Shown: piece after piece, positions 25,962 to 34,420 of the stretch
How the letters are laid out: the number at the start of each line of letters is the position of its first letter
Position numbering within the stretch: the first letter of the stretch is position 1
From: Phytohabitans sp036906915
Lineage (GTDB): Bacteria; Actinomycetota; Actinomycetes; Mycobacteriales; Micromonosporaceae
Direction: 5' to 3'
Assembly: GCF_036906915.1 (NCBI RefSeq)
Contig: NZ_JBAKHX010000021.1
Coordinates: 1-64,000 of the forward strand
DNA: 64,000 nucleotides
Notes under the pieces: model-generated
What the model saw: the letters and a program-made list of their open reading frames with translations, nothing else
What the model was told of the DNA's origin: nothing
The model's database searches: none
Made by a program: the position numbers and the translations under genes

Positions 25962-27111
25962 CGCCGAGCCCTCGCGCGAACGCCGCGAGCGCGGCCCATT
26001 GTTCGACAAGTCCGTGCGGCACCTTCCCGCCAAGGGCGCCCGAATCGATTGGGTCCTTGAAGAAGAACGCCAGCTCGGTGAGGGGTCCGGAGCGTCCGGC
26101 GCGGTGCGCCGCCGCTGTCAGGCGTGCCAGGTCGAGTACCAGGGGCGCGGCGAGCGCCGAGTCGCAGCCGTGCCAGGAGAATTCCATCCGCATCGCGGTG
26201 CCCAGGAACCCGGTGAACGTGACGAGGTCCCACGCGGTCTTGAAGTCGCCGATGTCGTCCACGTACTCGATCCGGGTGTGCCCCTGCGGCTCGTACCCGA
26301 GTGTCTCCGCCAGGACGCGCTGCTTGCTGCTGGCCTTGGCGGCGTTCGGGCCCGGGTCGGCGAGGTTGGCGCCGTCGCCGCCGCCCAGCAGGTTGGTGCC
26401 CGACCAGGTGCGGACCCGCAGGTTGCGCATGGCGAACATCGGCGCGAGCACCGACTTGACCAGCGTCTCGCCGGTCTTGCCGTCGTGCCCGGCGTGTGGC
26501 AGGCCGCGCCGGCGGGCCAGCTCGGCCAGGGCGGGCAGCCGAGCGCCGGTGGACGGCGTGAAGTCCACATGCGAGCAGCCGGCGGTGAAGGCCGCGTACG
26601 CGTAGAGGGAGCTGGGTGGCAGCACGGGAGCGGAACGGCCGAGCTGGTCCTCCAGGGCATCGAGGTCGGCGTGAGCGGGGTGTGGCTGTACCAGAGGCTC
26701 TGTCGACGCCACATTGACCACGACGACGCGCTCCAGGCGGTGGCGGTCCCGGAAGTCGGTGATGTCGGCCGCGACGAGCGCTGCCGCCTCCCGTTGGGTG
26801 GCGGCGGTGGGCGCGGGCCGGATCTCCGCGTCTGCGGCGGCCAACTCCCCGGCGACCGCCGCGACCAGCCGCGCGGGCACCACGCCCGCGGCGGCCAGCG
26901 CGTCGGCCTTCTTGGCCAGCGGGGTGTCCGCGACGTCGTGACCGCCGAAGACGAGGTCGCCCAGTGGCGGCAGGGACGCGACCTGGAGCTGGGGCAGCTC
27001 GGTGACGCACCCGGTGGGCTCGGCAAGGCCGGCGCGTATCGCCGCAGCTCCCGCGATGCTCGTCGCCGCAACCGAACCGCGCGCGCCGACCAGCCATACA
27101 CCCGTCGCCAT
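25954..27111 (-). CDS. ino1: inositol-3-phosphate (1L-myo-inositol-1-phosphate) synthase
   Basis: 385 residues from ATG 27111, with GGGGGAGG upstream. The NAD motif is GVWLVGARGSVAATS. The catalytic core is visible: FTPSTGARLPAL, GHDGKTGETLVKSV, GTNLLGGGDGANL and ASSKQRVLAE. It converts glucose-6-phosphate to inositol-3-phosphate with bound NAD. As first gene of the Ebo-like operon it probably feeds the pathway rather than general inositol metabolism, since it is coupled to UbiA. Actinomycetes usually carry another housekeeping copy elsewhere (family knowledge). It takes the place where other ebo clusters have the EboD cyclase. Confidence 0.88.
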   Translation of the reverse strand: MATGVWLVGARGSVAATSIAGAAAIRAGLAEPTGCVTELPQLQVASLPPLGDLVFGGHDVADTPLAKKADALAAAGVVPARLVAAVAGELAAADAEIRPAPTAATQREAAALVAADITDFRDRHRLERVVVVNVASTEPLVQPHPAHADLDALEDQLGRSAPVLPPSSLYAYAAFTAGCSHVDFTPSTGARLPALAELARRRGLPHAGHDGKTGETLVKSVLAPMFAMRNLRVRTWSGTNLLGGGDGANLADPGPNAAKASSKQRVLAETLGYEPQGHTRIEYVDDIGDFKTAWDLVTFTGFLGTAMRMEFSWHGCDSALAAPLVLDLARLTAAAHRAGRSGPLTELAFFFKDPIDSGALGGKVPHGLVEQWAALAAFARGLGDA

Positions 27112-27128
27112 GTCGCCTCCCCCTGCAT

Positions 27129-27164
27129 TGATACCAGCGTTTTGTACTGTTTGTGTCAGTATCA
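27129..27164 (-). promoter_or_regulatory. nested inverted repeats, likely operator of the Ebo-like operon
   Basis: TACTG (27145-27149) and CAGTA (27157-27161) form a perfect pair around seven bases. An outer TGATAC (27129-27134) and GTATCA (27159-27164) pair overlaps it. The site is only 18-53 bp upstream of the inositol-phosphate synthase start in an AT-rich pocket, a typical place for a TetR- or GntR-type repressor. No regulator gene is adjacent. The rest of 27112-27299 is non-coding and holds the 16-bp palindrome GGCGATGGCCATCGCC (27271-27286) just past the preceding-strand gene end. Confidence 0.55.
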
Positions 27165-27299
27165 GGCCCCGTCCACCCGCCAGCCGGGATGGCACCACCG
27201 CGACCGCGCCGGAGTCGGCGGCACCGGCACCGCCGCGGGACCCGACCGGCGGGCGGACGGAGCAACGGGAGGCGATGGCCATCGCCCCCCGCGCTTGCG

Positions 27300-30200
27300 T
27301 TACGGCGCCGCCGCCCCGAACTCGACCCAGTTGAGGTTCACCAGGCTCGTGGTCGGACCTCCGGACACCGGCTGGAACACCAGATAGAGCTGTTGCGTAC
27401 CGGCAGCGGCGCTGAGCGACACCGTCGTGCTCGCCCAGGAGTTGGTGCCGCTGGTGGCGTTGAGCGTCGCCGTGCCGACCAGCGCGCCGGTGGCCGAGCC
27501 AGACCGCAGTTCGACCGTGGCCCGCGGCGTGCCCACCGTGGCGGTCGCGCCGCTGGCGTACCGGAAGGTCACCGCGCCGACGCCGGCCAGGTTGACCGGG
27601 TTGAACGCGATGTGGTCACCGGCGTCGACACCAGTCACGTGCTGACCGCCGCCGGTGTCACCCGTGTTGGCGACCGTGACGCCCTGCTGCACCTGCGCGA
27701 ACTCGGCCTGCTGGCGCCGGGTCTGTAGCACGGCCTGGTCGACCGTGGTGAGCGCGGGCTGCCCGTTCGCACCAAGGTCGGTGTAGGTCGCGCTGACCGC
27801 GCCGTACAGGTAGCCGCCCGCGTGGTCGCCGCCGTCGGCCGGGGTCACGAACGAGCCGGAGCACGCGTACTGGTCGCTCATGCCGTGACCGTGGGTGTCG
27901 TGGCCGAGAACGAAGGACACCTTGACCCGCGAGCAGTCGATCGGCCCGTCCTCCGGATCGGTCACCGTCACCGTCCACGGGACGGTGTCGCCCCAGTTGA
28001 AGAACGTGCCCGCCACCGGCGAGGTGACCGTGACCGACGGCGCGGTGTTGCCGACCGTGATCTCCCGGGTCAGCACCGCCGTCTTGCCGCTGGAGTCGGT
28101 CACCGTCAGCTTCGCGGTGTAGACGCCGTTGGCGGTGTACGTGTGGGACGGATTTGGGTCGGCCGAGTCGACCGTGCCGTTGCCGTCGAGGTCCCAGGCG
28201 AACGAGATCGAGTCACCCGGGTCCGGGTCGTAGGTGCCTTCGCTTCCGAACTGCACGGTCAGCGGCGCCTGGCCGGAGGTGGGCGTGGCGCTGAGCTTCG
28301 CCACCGGCGACCGGGTGCCCTTCACGTACCGGATCATGGCGAGCTGGGCGTCCGGGTTGGCCCGGAAGAAGCCGTCGCCGTACTCAAGGAAGTAGATGTT
28401 GCCGTCCGGCCCGAACTCCATCTCCATCAGGTTGTCGAAGACGAACCCGGGCAGGAACTGCTCGACGCCCACCAGCTTGCCGCTGCCGTTGGTGCGCATC
28501 ACGAACATCTTGTCCCGCGTGAACTCGCCGAAGAACACCGCGTCCTGGTAGTACTCCGGGAACTTGGTCTGCGAGTCCAGTTCGGGGTCGTACTTGTAGA
28601 TCGGGCCGCCGTGCGGGCCCACGCCGCCGGTGCCCACGACCGGCCACTTGAAGTCGCACGTCCCGGCCGGGGTCTGCAGGTAGGCCTGCGGGCACGGGGT
28701 GAGCGCGTTGTACGTGTACCAGAACTGCGGCTGCTCGACCGGCGGCAGCACGCCGCGGCCGGTGTTGCGCGGCGAATTGTTGACCGGCGCGGCGCAGTTG
28801 AACGGCGCGCCGGAGGTGCGGGTGACGAAGTCGAAGTCGACGTACGGCAGGGTCGGTGAGTAGCAGTACGGCCAGCCGTAGTTGCCCGCCTTGTTGGTGG
28901 CGAACCACCGGCCGGTTCCCTCCGGGCCGCGAGCCGGGTTGGGCACGCGGGAGTCCGGCGAGTAGTCGCCCAGGTACACCATGCCCTTGCTGTCCACGTC
29001 GAACCGGAACGGGTTCCGCAGGCCCATCAGGAAGATCTCGGGCCTGGTCTTGTTGTCCGTGTCCTCGGATTCGGGGAAGAGGTTGCCGGCCGGGATCGAG
29101 TACGAGCCGTCGTCCTTGACCTTGATGCGGAGCAGCTTGCCGCGCAGGTCGTTGGTGTTGGCCGAGGAGCGCTGCGCGTCGTAGCCGGGTCCCTGCGTCG
29201 GCGACTCGTTGATCGGCACGTAGCCGTCGGAGCCACCGGCGTTCGTGTCGTCGCCGGTGACCAGGTACAGCAGGCCCTTGCCGTCAAACTTGATCTTGCC
29301 GGCGACGTGGCAGCAGATGCCCCGGTCGACGTCGACCCGCAGGATCTGCTGCTCGGATGCCAGGTCCAGGTGCGGCGTCGGCGTCTGTTCGAACTTGAAC
29401 CGGGAGAGCTGGTTGTAACCCTTGTACTGATCCCAGACGGTCGGGTCGGTGCTGGTGGCCGGCGCGTCGGTGGTCGGCGTAGAAAGGCGCGGCGAGTAGT
29501 ACACGTAGACCCACTTGTTCTGCGCGAAGTTCGGGTCGATCGTGAGCGTCTGCAGGCCGTCCTCGTCGTGCTGGTACACCGGAATCGTGTTGATCACCGG
29601 GCTGGCGCCGGTCGCCGGGTCGTACAGCCGGATCTCGCCGCCACGGGTGTTGTGCAGCACCCGGCCGTCCGGCAGCACCGACAGCGACATCGGCTCGCCC
29701 GGCTCGTCGTTGAGCGTGACCTTCTCGTAGTTGGCGATGACCGTGGCTCCACAGTCACCCTCGACCACGCCGGCCGCCCATTGGATGCCGCCGAGCAGGT
29801 GCTTGCGGAACGCGCCGTTGCCGTACGAGGCGGTGGAGTGGCCAAGGCCCGTGTACCACGAACGGCCACCCTGATAGTCCTTGCACCAGGCGATCGGGTG
29901 GTCGTACCCCATCGTGCCGCCGGTGAAGCTCTTCTCGCTCACCGTCGCCAGCACGTGCGAGGCGCCCCGGACGTTGGTCGTGTAGTTGTACCACTCCTCG
30001 CTCAGGGTCACCTCGCGCGCGAGCGGCTCGGTCGACGGGTGCGCGCGGTCGGCGACGTCGATGAGCCCGGACGACACCGGCGCCGCGCTCGCCACCTTGG
30101 TGCCGACGACCGTGTTGTAGAACGTCCAGTCCGGTTCGGTCTCCGCCGCGGCGTGCACGCCCACATATCCGCCACCGCCCCGGAAGTACCGCTCGAACGC

Positions 30201-30593
30201 CGCCTCCTGGGCGCCCGACAGTACGTCGCCGGTGGTGTTGAGGAAGACGACCGCCCGGTAGTTGGCCAGGTTCTCGTCGGTGAACGCGGTCGAGTTCTGG
30301 GTCACGTCGATGGTGAACCCGTTGGCGTTGCCGAGCGTCCGGATCGCGTTGACGCCCTTGTCGATGGAGTCCCGGCGCACGCCGGCTGTCTTGGTGAACA
30401 CGAGCACCTGGTACGTCTCGGGTGCCCGCACGGAGGAGCGCAGGGCGGCCGGGCCGTTCTCCTGCGTCACCAGGGTCTCGTCGCTGGGGGTACTGGGTGC
30501 CGGCGCGGCCGACACTGGTGCGGTGGCGGCCAGGGGTGTCGTAAGGATGGCGGCGGCGAGTACGGATACCCACCGTCTGATTGGTGAAGCCAT
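27300..30593 (-). CDS. secreted ThuA / sugar dehydrogenase / PKD / CBM multidomain protein
   Basis: 1097 residues from ATG 30593 with GGAGGG five bases upstream; the longer open frame is not used. The signal peptide covers about 1-30. Domain order: ThuA-like (about 60-285, VLVFTKTAG ... GGGGYVGVHAAAE), a glucose/sorbosone-dehydrogenase beta-propeller (about 295-765, ending near GYDAQRSS ... MGLRNPFRFDVD ... LEYGDGFFR), one PKD domain (about 775-865, SEGTYDPDPGDSISFAWDLD), a linker, and a C-terminal CBM6-like beta sandwich. This is probably an extracellular oxidoreductase/hydrolase acting on a plant or fungal carbohydrate. It follows the oxidoreductase and importer genes. Confidence 0.85.
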   Translation of the reverse strand: MASPIRRWVSVLAAAILTTPLAATAPVSAAPAPSTPSDETLVTQENGPAALRSSVRAPETYQVLVFTKTAGVRRDSIDKGVNAIRTLGNANGFTIDVTQNSTAFTDENLANYRAVVFLNTTGDVLSGAQEAAFERYFRGGGGYVGVHAAAETEPDWTFYNTVVGTKVASAAPVSSGLIDVADRAHPSTEPLAREVTLSEEWYNYTTNVRGASHVLATVSEKSFTGGTMGYDHPIAWCKDYQGGRSWYTGLGHSTASYGNGAFRKHLLGGIQWAAGVVEGDCGATVIANYEKVTLNDEPGEPMSLSVLPDGRVLHNTRGGEIRLYDPATGASPVINTIPVYQHDEDGLQTLTIDPNFAQNKWVYVYYSPRLSTPTTDAPATSTDPTVWDQYKGYNQLSRFKFEQTPTPHLDLASEQQILRVDVDRGICCHVAGKIKFDGKGLLYLVTGDDTNAGGSDGYVPINESPTQGPGYDAQRSSANTNDLRGKLLRIKVKDDGSYSIPAGNLFPESEDTDNKTRPEIFLMGLRNPFRFDVDSKGMVYLGDYSPDSRVPNPARGPEGTGRWFATNKAGNYGWPYCYSPTLPYVDFDFVTRTSGAPFNCAAPVNNSPRNTGRGVLPPVEQPQFWYTYNALTPCPQAYLQTPAGTCDFKWPVVGTGGVGPHGGPIYKYDPELDSQTKFPEYYQDAVFFGEFTRDKMFVMRTNGSGKLVGVEQFLPGFVFDNLMEMEFGPDGNIYFLEYGDGFFRANPDAQLAMIRYVKGTRSPVAKLSATPTSGQAPLTVQFGSEGTYDPDPGDSISFAWDLDGNGTVDSADPNPSHTYTANGVYTAKLTVTDSSGKTAVLTREITVGNTAPSVTVTSPVAGTFFNWGDTVPWTVTVTDPEDGPIDCSRVKVSFVLGHDTHGHGMSDQYACSGSFVTPADGGDHAGGYLYGAVSATYTDLGANGQPALTTVDQAVLQTRRQQAEFAQVQQGVTVANTGDTGGGQHVTGVDAGDHIAFNPVNLAGVGAVTFRYASGATATVGTPRATVELRSGSATGALVGTATLNATSGTNSWASTTVSLSAAAGTQQLYLVFQPVSGGPTTSLVNLNWVEFGAAAP

Positions 30594-30675
30594 GTAACCC
30601 TCCGGGGTTTGAAGCGCTGTGCCCAACCCCCTGGCGCGGTGCCATGTCCGCCAAGGTCTTCTGGTGTTCGGGTAA

Positions 30676-30744
30676 CCTCGGGACCCGCCCGATCCTGGAC
30701 GCGGGGCGCAACCGCGTCCAGGCCCTCGCGGGCGGGGCCCGAGG
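30676..30744 (-). terminator. strong stem-loop after the Gfo/Idh/MocA gene
   Basis: CCTGGACGCGG (30694-30704) and CCGCGTCCAGG (30712-30722) form a perfect 11-bp stem with a 7-nt loop. Outer CCTCGGG/CCCGAGG and CCCGCCCG/CGGGCGGG arms extend it to 30676-30744. It lies between the Gfo/Idh/MocA stop (30788) and the next start (30593), so it probably separates the transport operon from the ThuA gene. The remaining gap (30594-30675) holds a ribosome site only. Confidence 0.65.
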
Positions 30745-30787
30745 AACTCCGGGTGGGCGCGCGCCACCGCGCCCACGTACCTGTTCT

Positions 30788-31981
30788 CTAGGCGGCGACC
30801 TGCTCCAGGGCGGGCGCCACCGATGTCCACGCCGAATCGCTCTCCGCCGAGCGGGTTACGGCGTCGAGTACCAACTGGACCCCGAGCGCGTCAACGAACG
30901 ACGGGGTCGGGTCGACACCGGTGCCGACCGCCTCAAGGAAGTCGCGCATCTCGTGCGTGAAGGTGTGCTCGTAGCCGATCGCGTGGCCGGGCGGCCACCA
31001 CGCCTCCATGTACGGGTGCTCGGGCTCGGTCACCAAGATGCGCCGGAAGCCCTGCTCCTGTATCGGCTGCGTGGAGTCGTAGAACTCCAGCTCGTTCATC
31101 CGCTCGAAGTCGAACGCCACCGAGCCGAGCGAGCCGTTCAGCTCGACGCGGAGCCCGTTCTTACGGCCGGTGGCGAACCTCGTCGCCTCGTACGTGGCGA
31201 CCGCCCCGCCCTCCAGCCGCGCCAGGAAGAGCGCCGCGTCGTCCACTGTGACCGGTCCGGTCCCCGACCCGTCCGCTTCGGCCGCCAGGCCCGCTGCCGC
31301 CGACGGCAGCGGCCGCTCCTTGACGAACGTCTCGGTCAGCGCACTCACGCCGGTGATCCGCTGGCCGGTCACGAACTGGGTCAGGTCGACGATGTGCGCG
31401 CCAATGTCGCCGAGCGCGCCCGAACCGGCCTTCTCCTTCTGCAACCGCCACACGAGCGGAAACTGCGGGTCGACGATCCAGTCCTGGAGGTAGACCGCGC
31501 GGACGTGCCGGATCACGCCGAGCCGCCCGGACTCGACGAGCTGGCGCATGACCGCGGCCGCGGGCGTACGGCGATAGTTGAACCCGCACATCGAGCGCAC
31601 CCCCGCCGCACGAGCCCGCTCGGCCGCGGCGACCATCGCCCGTGCCTCGTCGACGCTGTTGGCGAGCGGCTTCTCGCATAGCACGTGCTTGCCCGCCGCC
31701 AGCGCCGCGATGGCGATCTCGGCGTGGCTGTCGCCCGGCGTGCACACGTCGATGACGTCGATGTCGTCGCGGGCGACCAGCTCACGCCAGTCGGTGGTGT
31801 GTTCCTCCCATCCAAGCCGGACCGCGGCGGCCGCCACCTTCGACTCGTCGCGACCGCACACCGCCACCATGCGGGCGCGCACCGGCAGGTCGTACACGCG
31901 GTTCACGGTGCGCCACGCCTGCGAGTGCGCCGCGCCCATGAACGCGTAACCGATCATGCCGATCCGTAACTCTCTACTCAT
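30788..31981 (-). CDS. Gfo/Idh/MocA-family NAD(P)-dependent oxidoreductase
   Basis: 397 residues from ATG 31981, one base after the binding-protein stop; a TTG at 31993 would overlap that gene. The N-terminal Rossmann motif is GMIGYAFMGAAHSQAW. The catalytic EKP motif is CEKPLANS, and the C-terminal domain has the usual GSGALGDIGAHIVDL with the His. Members oxidise or epimerise sugars and cyclitols, including ThuB-type formation of 3-keto-sugars. With ThuA and sugar-isomerase genes in the same locus, a keto-sugar route is likely (inference). Confidence 0.87.
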   Translation of the reverse strand: MSRELRIGMIGYAFMGAAHSQAWRTVNRVYDLPVRARMVAVCGRDESKVAAAAVRLGWEEHTTDWRELVARDDIDVIDVCTPGDSHAEIAIAALAAGKHVLCEKPLANSVDEARAMVAAAERARAAGVRSMCGFNYRRTPAAAVMRQLVESGRLGVIRHVRAVYLQDWIVDPQFPLVWRLQKEKAGSGALGDIGAHIVDLTQFVTGQRITGVSALTETFVKERPLPSAAAGLAAEADGSGTGPVTVDDAALFLARLEGGAVATYEATRFATGRKNGLRVELNGSLGSVAFDFERMNELEFYDSTQPIQEQGFRRILVTEPEHPYMEAWWPPGHAIGYEHTFTHEMRDFLEAVGTGVDPTPSFVDALGVQLVLDAVTRSAESDSAWTSVAPALEQVAA

Positions 31982-31982
31982 G

Positions 31983-33038
31983 TCAGAATCCAAGCTTCAG
32001 GTAGTTGCCCGCGTTCTCCTTGGTGATTGTCTCGGAGGCGAGGGTGATCTCCTTCGGCACCTGGAGCTCGACCAGGTCGGACATGCCGCGCCCCTGGGCG
32101 ATGAGGCGGGCCAGCGAGATCGCCGAGGAGGCCATCGACGGGCTGTAGGTAACTGTCGCCTTCAGCACGCTGTTATCGGCCTGGATCGCCTCGATCGCGG
32201 CTTTGGAGCCGGCGCCGCCGACCATGATGAACTCCTTGCGGTTGGCCTGGCTGATCGCCGCCAGCACGCCGATGCCCTGGTCGTCGTCGTGGTTCCACAC
32301 CGCGTCCATCTTGGGCAGTGCCTGGAGCAGGCTTGCCGCCTCCTGCTGGCCCGTGTCGGCGGTGAACCGCGCGGCCCGCCGGTTGGCCACTCGGAAGCCG
32401 GCCTGTGCCAGGGTGTCCGCGAAGCCCTTCGAACGCTCCTGCGTCAGCTCCAGTTCGTCCATGCCGGCGATCTCGCCGATCACCGGGGCGCTGACGCTCT
32501 TCGCTTTCAGCTGCTCGATGATGTAGGTCGCCGCGGAGACGCCCATGCCGTAGTTGTCGCCCTTGATCTGCAGCCGGTACGCCTTCGCGTCCGGGAACGC
32601 CCGGTCCAGGTTCACGACCGGGATGCCAGCCTGCATGGCCTCCAGGCCGAACGAGTTCAGCTCCTTGCCGTCGTGCGGGAGCAGCACGATGACGTCGGGC
32701 TTCTGCGCGATGAGCGTCTGGAGGGCGGCGCGCTGGGCCGCCGCGTCCGCGCCGGCTTCGACGGTCTTGAACTCCACATCGGAGTACGTGCCGGCCTGCG
32801 CCTTGGCGTTGTTGGTGATGGCGGCGATCCAGCCGTGGTCTGCGGCCGGTGCGGAGAAGCCGATGGAGACCTGCTTGCCCGGTGCCGCGTTGGCGTTGTT
32901 GTCGCCCGTGTTCACCTGCGCGTTGTTGCCGTCGTCGCCCGAGTCGTTGCTCGTGCAGCCGGTGAGCACGGCTCCCGCTCCGAGCGCGGCTCCGCCTATC
33001 AGGAGCCGGCGGCGGGACAGATCGGGTAGGTGTCGCAT
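31983..33038 (-). CDS. sugar ABC transporter substrate-binding lipoprotein
   Basis: 351 residues. TAT-like SRRRLLIGG is followed by a lipobox VLTGC (Cys28) and a low-complexity Asp/Asn linker (SNDSGDDGNNAQVNTGDNN). The periplasmic-binding fold is of the ribose/CUT2 type: IGFSAPAADHGWIAAITNNAK, then QKPDVIVLLPHDG, and MDAVWNHDDDQGIGVLAAI. It captures the substrate for the permease and ATPase of the same operon. It overlaps nothing; the oxidoreductase starts one base after its stop. Confidence 0.9.
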   Translation of the reverse strand: MRHLPDLSRRRLLIGGAALGAGAVLTGCTSNDSGDDGNNAQVNTGDNNANAAPGKQVSIGFSAPAADHGWIAAITNNAKAQAGTYSDVEFKTVEAGADAAAQRAALQTLIAQKPDVIVLLPHDGKELNSFGLEAMQAGIPVVNLDRAFPDAKAYRLQIKGDNYGMGVSAATYIIEQLKAKSVSAPVIGEIAGMDELELTQERSKGFADTLAQAGFRVANRRAARFTADTGQQEAASLLQALPKMDAVWNHDDDQGIGVLAAISQANRKEFIMVGGAGSKAAIEAIQADNSVLKATVTYSPSMASSAISLARLIAQGRGMSDLVELQVPKEITLASETITKENAGNYLKLGF

Positions 33039-33116
33039 GGCGACCTCCGGGGTGTCAAGGGTGCAAGGGGCCCGGCTACCGTCCGGTATGGACGGTCGCC
33101 GATGGGGTAGGTGCGT

Positions 33117-34157
33117 TTATGCGCGGTTGAAAAGCTGGGAGAACGACTTGTACCGGAACTGCTGGACCAAGACGGCGGCGACGATGATGCCGCCCTTGAC
33201 CATGTTCTGGACCTCGGTGGACAGGTTGTTGATGGCGAACAGGTTCGTGATGGTGGCAAACACGATCACGCCCAGGAGCGAGCCGATGATCGTGCCGCGG
33301 CCGCCGCTGAGCAGCGTGCCGCCGATGATCGCCGCAGCGATCGCGTCAAGTTCGTACAGATTGGCCATGGCCGCCTGCGCCGAGTTGGCCTGCGAGGTGA
33401 GCATGATGGCCGCGATGCCGCAGCACAGGCCCGACAGCGCGTAGAGCAGCAGCGTGTGCCGCTTGACGTTGATGCCGGCGAGCCGGGCCGCCTCGGCGTT
33501 GCCGCCGATGGCGACCGTGCGCCGGCCGAACGTGGTGCGGTTGAGCAGCACCCAGCCGGCGGCGACGACCGCGGCCAGGATGTAGACCAGCAGGGGGATG
33601 CCGAGCAGGTCGTTGAGCGCGATGTCGTTGATGAAGGTATTCGTCGACACCTGGGTCTGCTTGCCGGAGATCTGGGCGGCGAGCCCACGTGCGGCCACCA
33701 ATATTGCGAGCGTGGCGATGAAGGCGACCAGCCGGCCGTACGCGATGAGGATGCCGTTGACGACGCCGACGCCAATGCCGACCGCCAGCGCGCAGAAGAT
33801 CATGCCGCCGGCGCCGTAGCTCTGCGTCGCCAGCGTGGTCGACCAGACCCCGGCGAGGGCGACGATCGCGCCCACCGACAGGTCGATGCCGCCGCCGATG
33901 ATCACGAAGGTCATGCCCACCGTCACGACGCCGATCACCGACGCCAGCTCGAGGATGGTGAAGATGTTGTTGCGTACCCAGGTGGAGTCGCCGTAGAGGT
34001 CCGGCCGGGTCGCGATGCCGATGATGATCAGCAGGATCAGCACGCCGAAGAGAGCCAGGTTGCGCCGCAGCGGCTCGCTGGCGTCGTCGCGCCACCAGCT
34101 CCGCTTCTCGGCTGGCTTTTCGTTGGCGGGCGGGGCCGCCGTCTGCGTCGTCGTCAC
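33117..34157 (-). CDS. sugar ABC transporter permease (RbsC-like, CUT2)
   Basis: 346 residues from GTG 34157 with AAAGGTAGG upstream, a ribosome site that is itself part of an 89-bp tandem repeat. Eight to ten hydrophobic helices are visible, with the CUT2 permease signatures VIIGGGIDLSVGAIVALAGV and AIAAAIIGGTLLSGGRGTI. A hydrophilic N-terminal 30 residues is cytoplasmic. It is separated from the ATPase by 263 bp of repeats rather than the usual few bases. Confidence 0.9.
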   Translation of the reverse strand: MTTTQTAAPPANEKPAEKRSWWRDDASEPLRRNLALFGVLILLIIIGIATRPDLYGDSTWVRNNIFTILELASVIGVVTVGMTFVIIGGGIDLSVGAIVALAGVWSTTLATQSYGAGGMIFCALAVGIGVGVVNGILIAYGRLVAFIATLAILVAARGLAAQISGKQTQVSTNTFINDIALNDLLGIPLLVYILAAVVAAGWVLLNRTTFGRRTVAIGGNAEAARLAGINVKRHTLLLYALSGLCCGIAAIMLTSQANSAQAAMANLYELDAIAAAIIGGTLLSGGRGTIIGSLLGVIVFATITNLFAINNLSTEVQNMVKGGIIVAAVLVQQFRYKSFSQLFNRA

Positions 34158-34420
34158 TGCGCCTACCTTTCGTTCGCGACTGCGGGGCTCGCGTGCGGGC
34201 CTTCGCGCAACGCTGCGGGCCGTCGAAGCTCACTCCTCGCGCTCACCGCGCCTACCTTTCGTTCGCGACTGCGGGGCTCGCGTGCGGGCCTTCGCGCAAC
34301 GCTGCGGGCCGTCGAAGCTCACTCCTCGCGCTCACCGCGCCTACCTTTCGTTCGCGACTGCGGGGCTCGCGTGCGGGCCTTCGCGCAACGCTGCGGGCCG
34401 TCGAAGCTCACTCCTCGCGC
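34154..34420. repeat. three tandem copies of an 89-bp unit between ATPase and permease genes
   Basis: Copies are at 34154-34242, 34243-34331 and 34332-34420, near-identical (one T/C difference in the first). Each unit ends, on the gene strand, with AAAGGTAGGCGC followed by GTGA, so each copy recreates a ribosome site and GTG start. Only the copy nearest the permease opens its frame. The 89-bp period is not a multiple of 3, and nothing suggests it is translated. The ATPase stop (34421-34423) abuts the array. Confidence 0.92.

Noticed and set aside
34154..34420. CRISPR or attachment-site array
   Set aside because: 89-bp contiguous repeats with no spacers and no integrase gene nearby.
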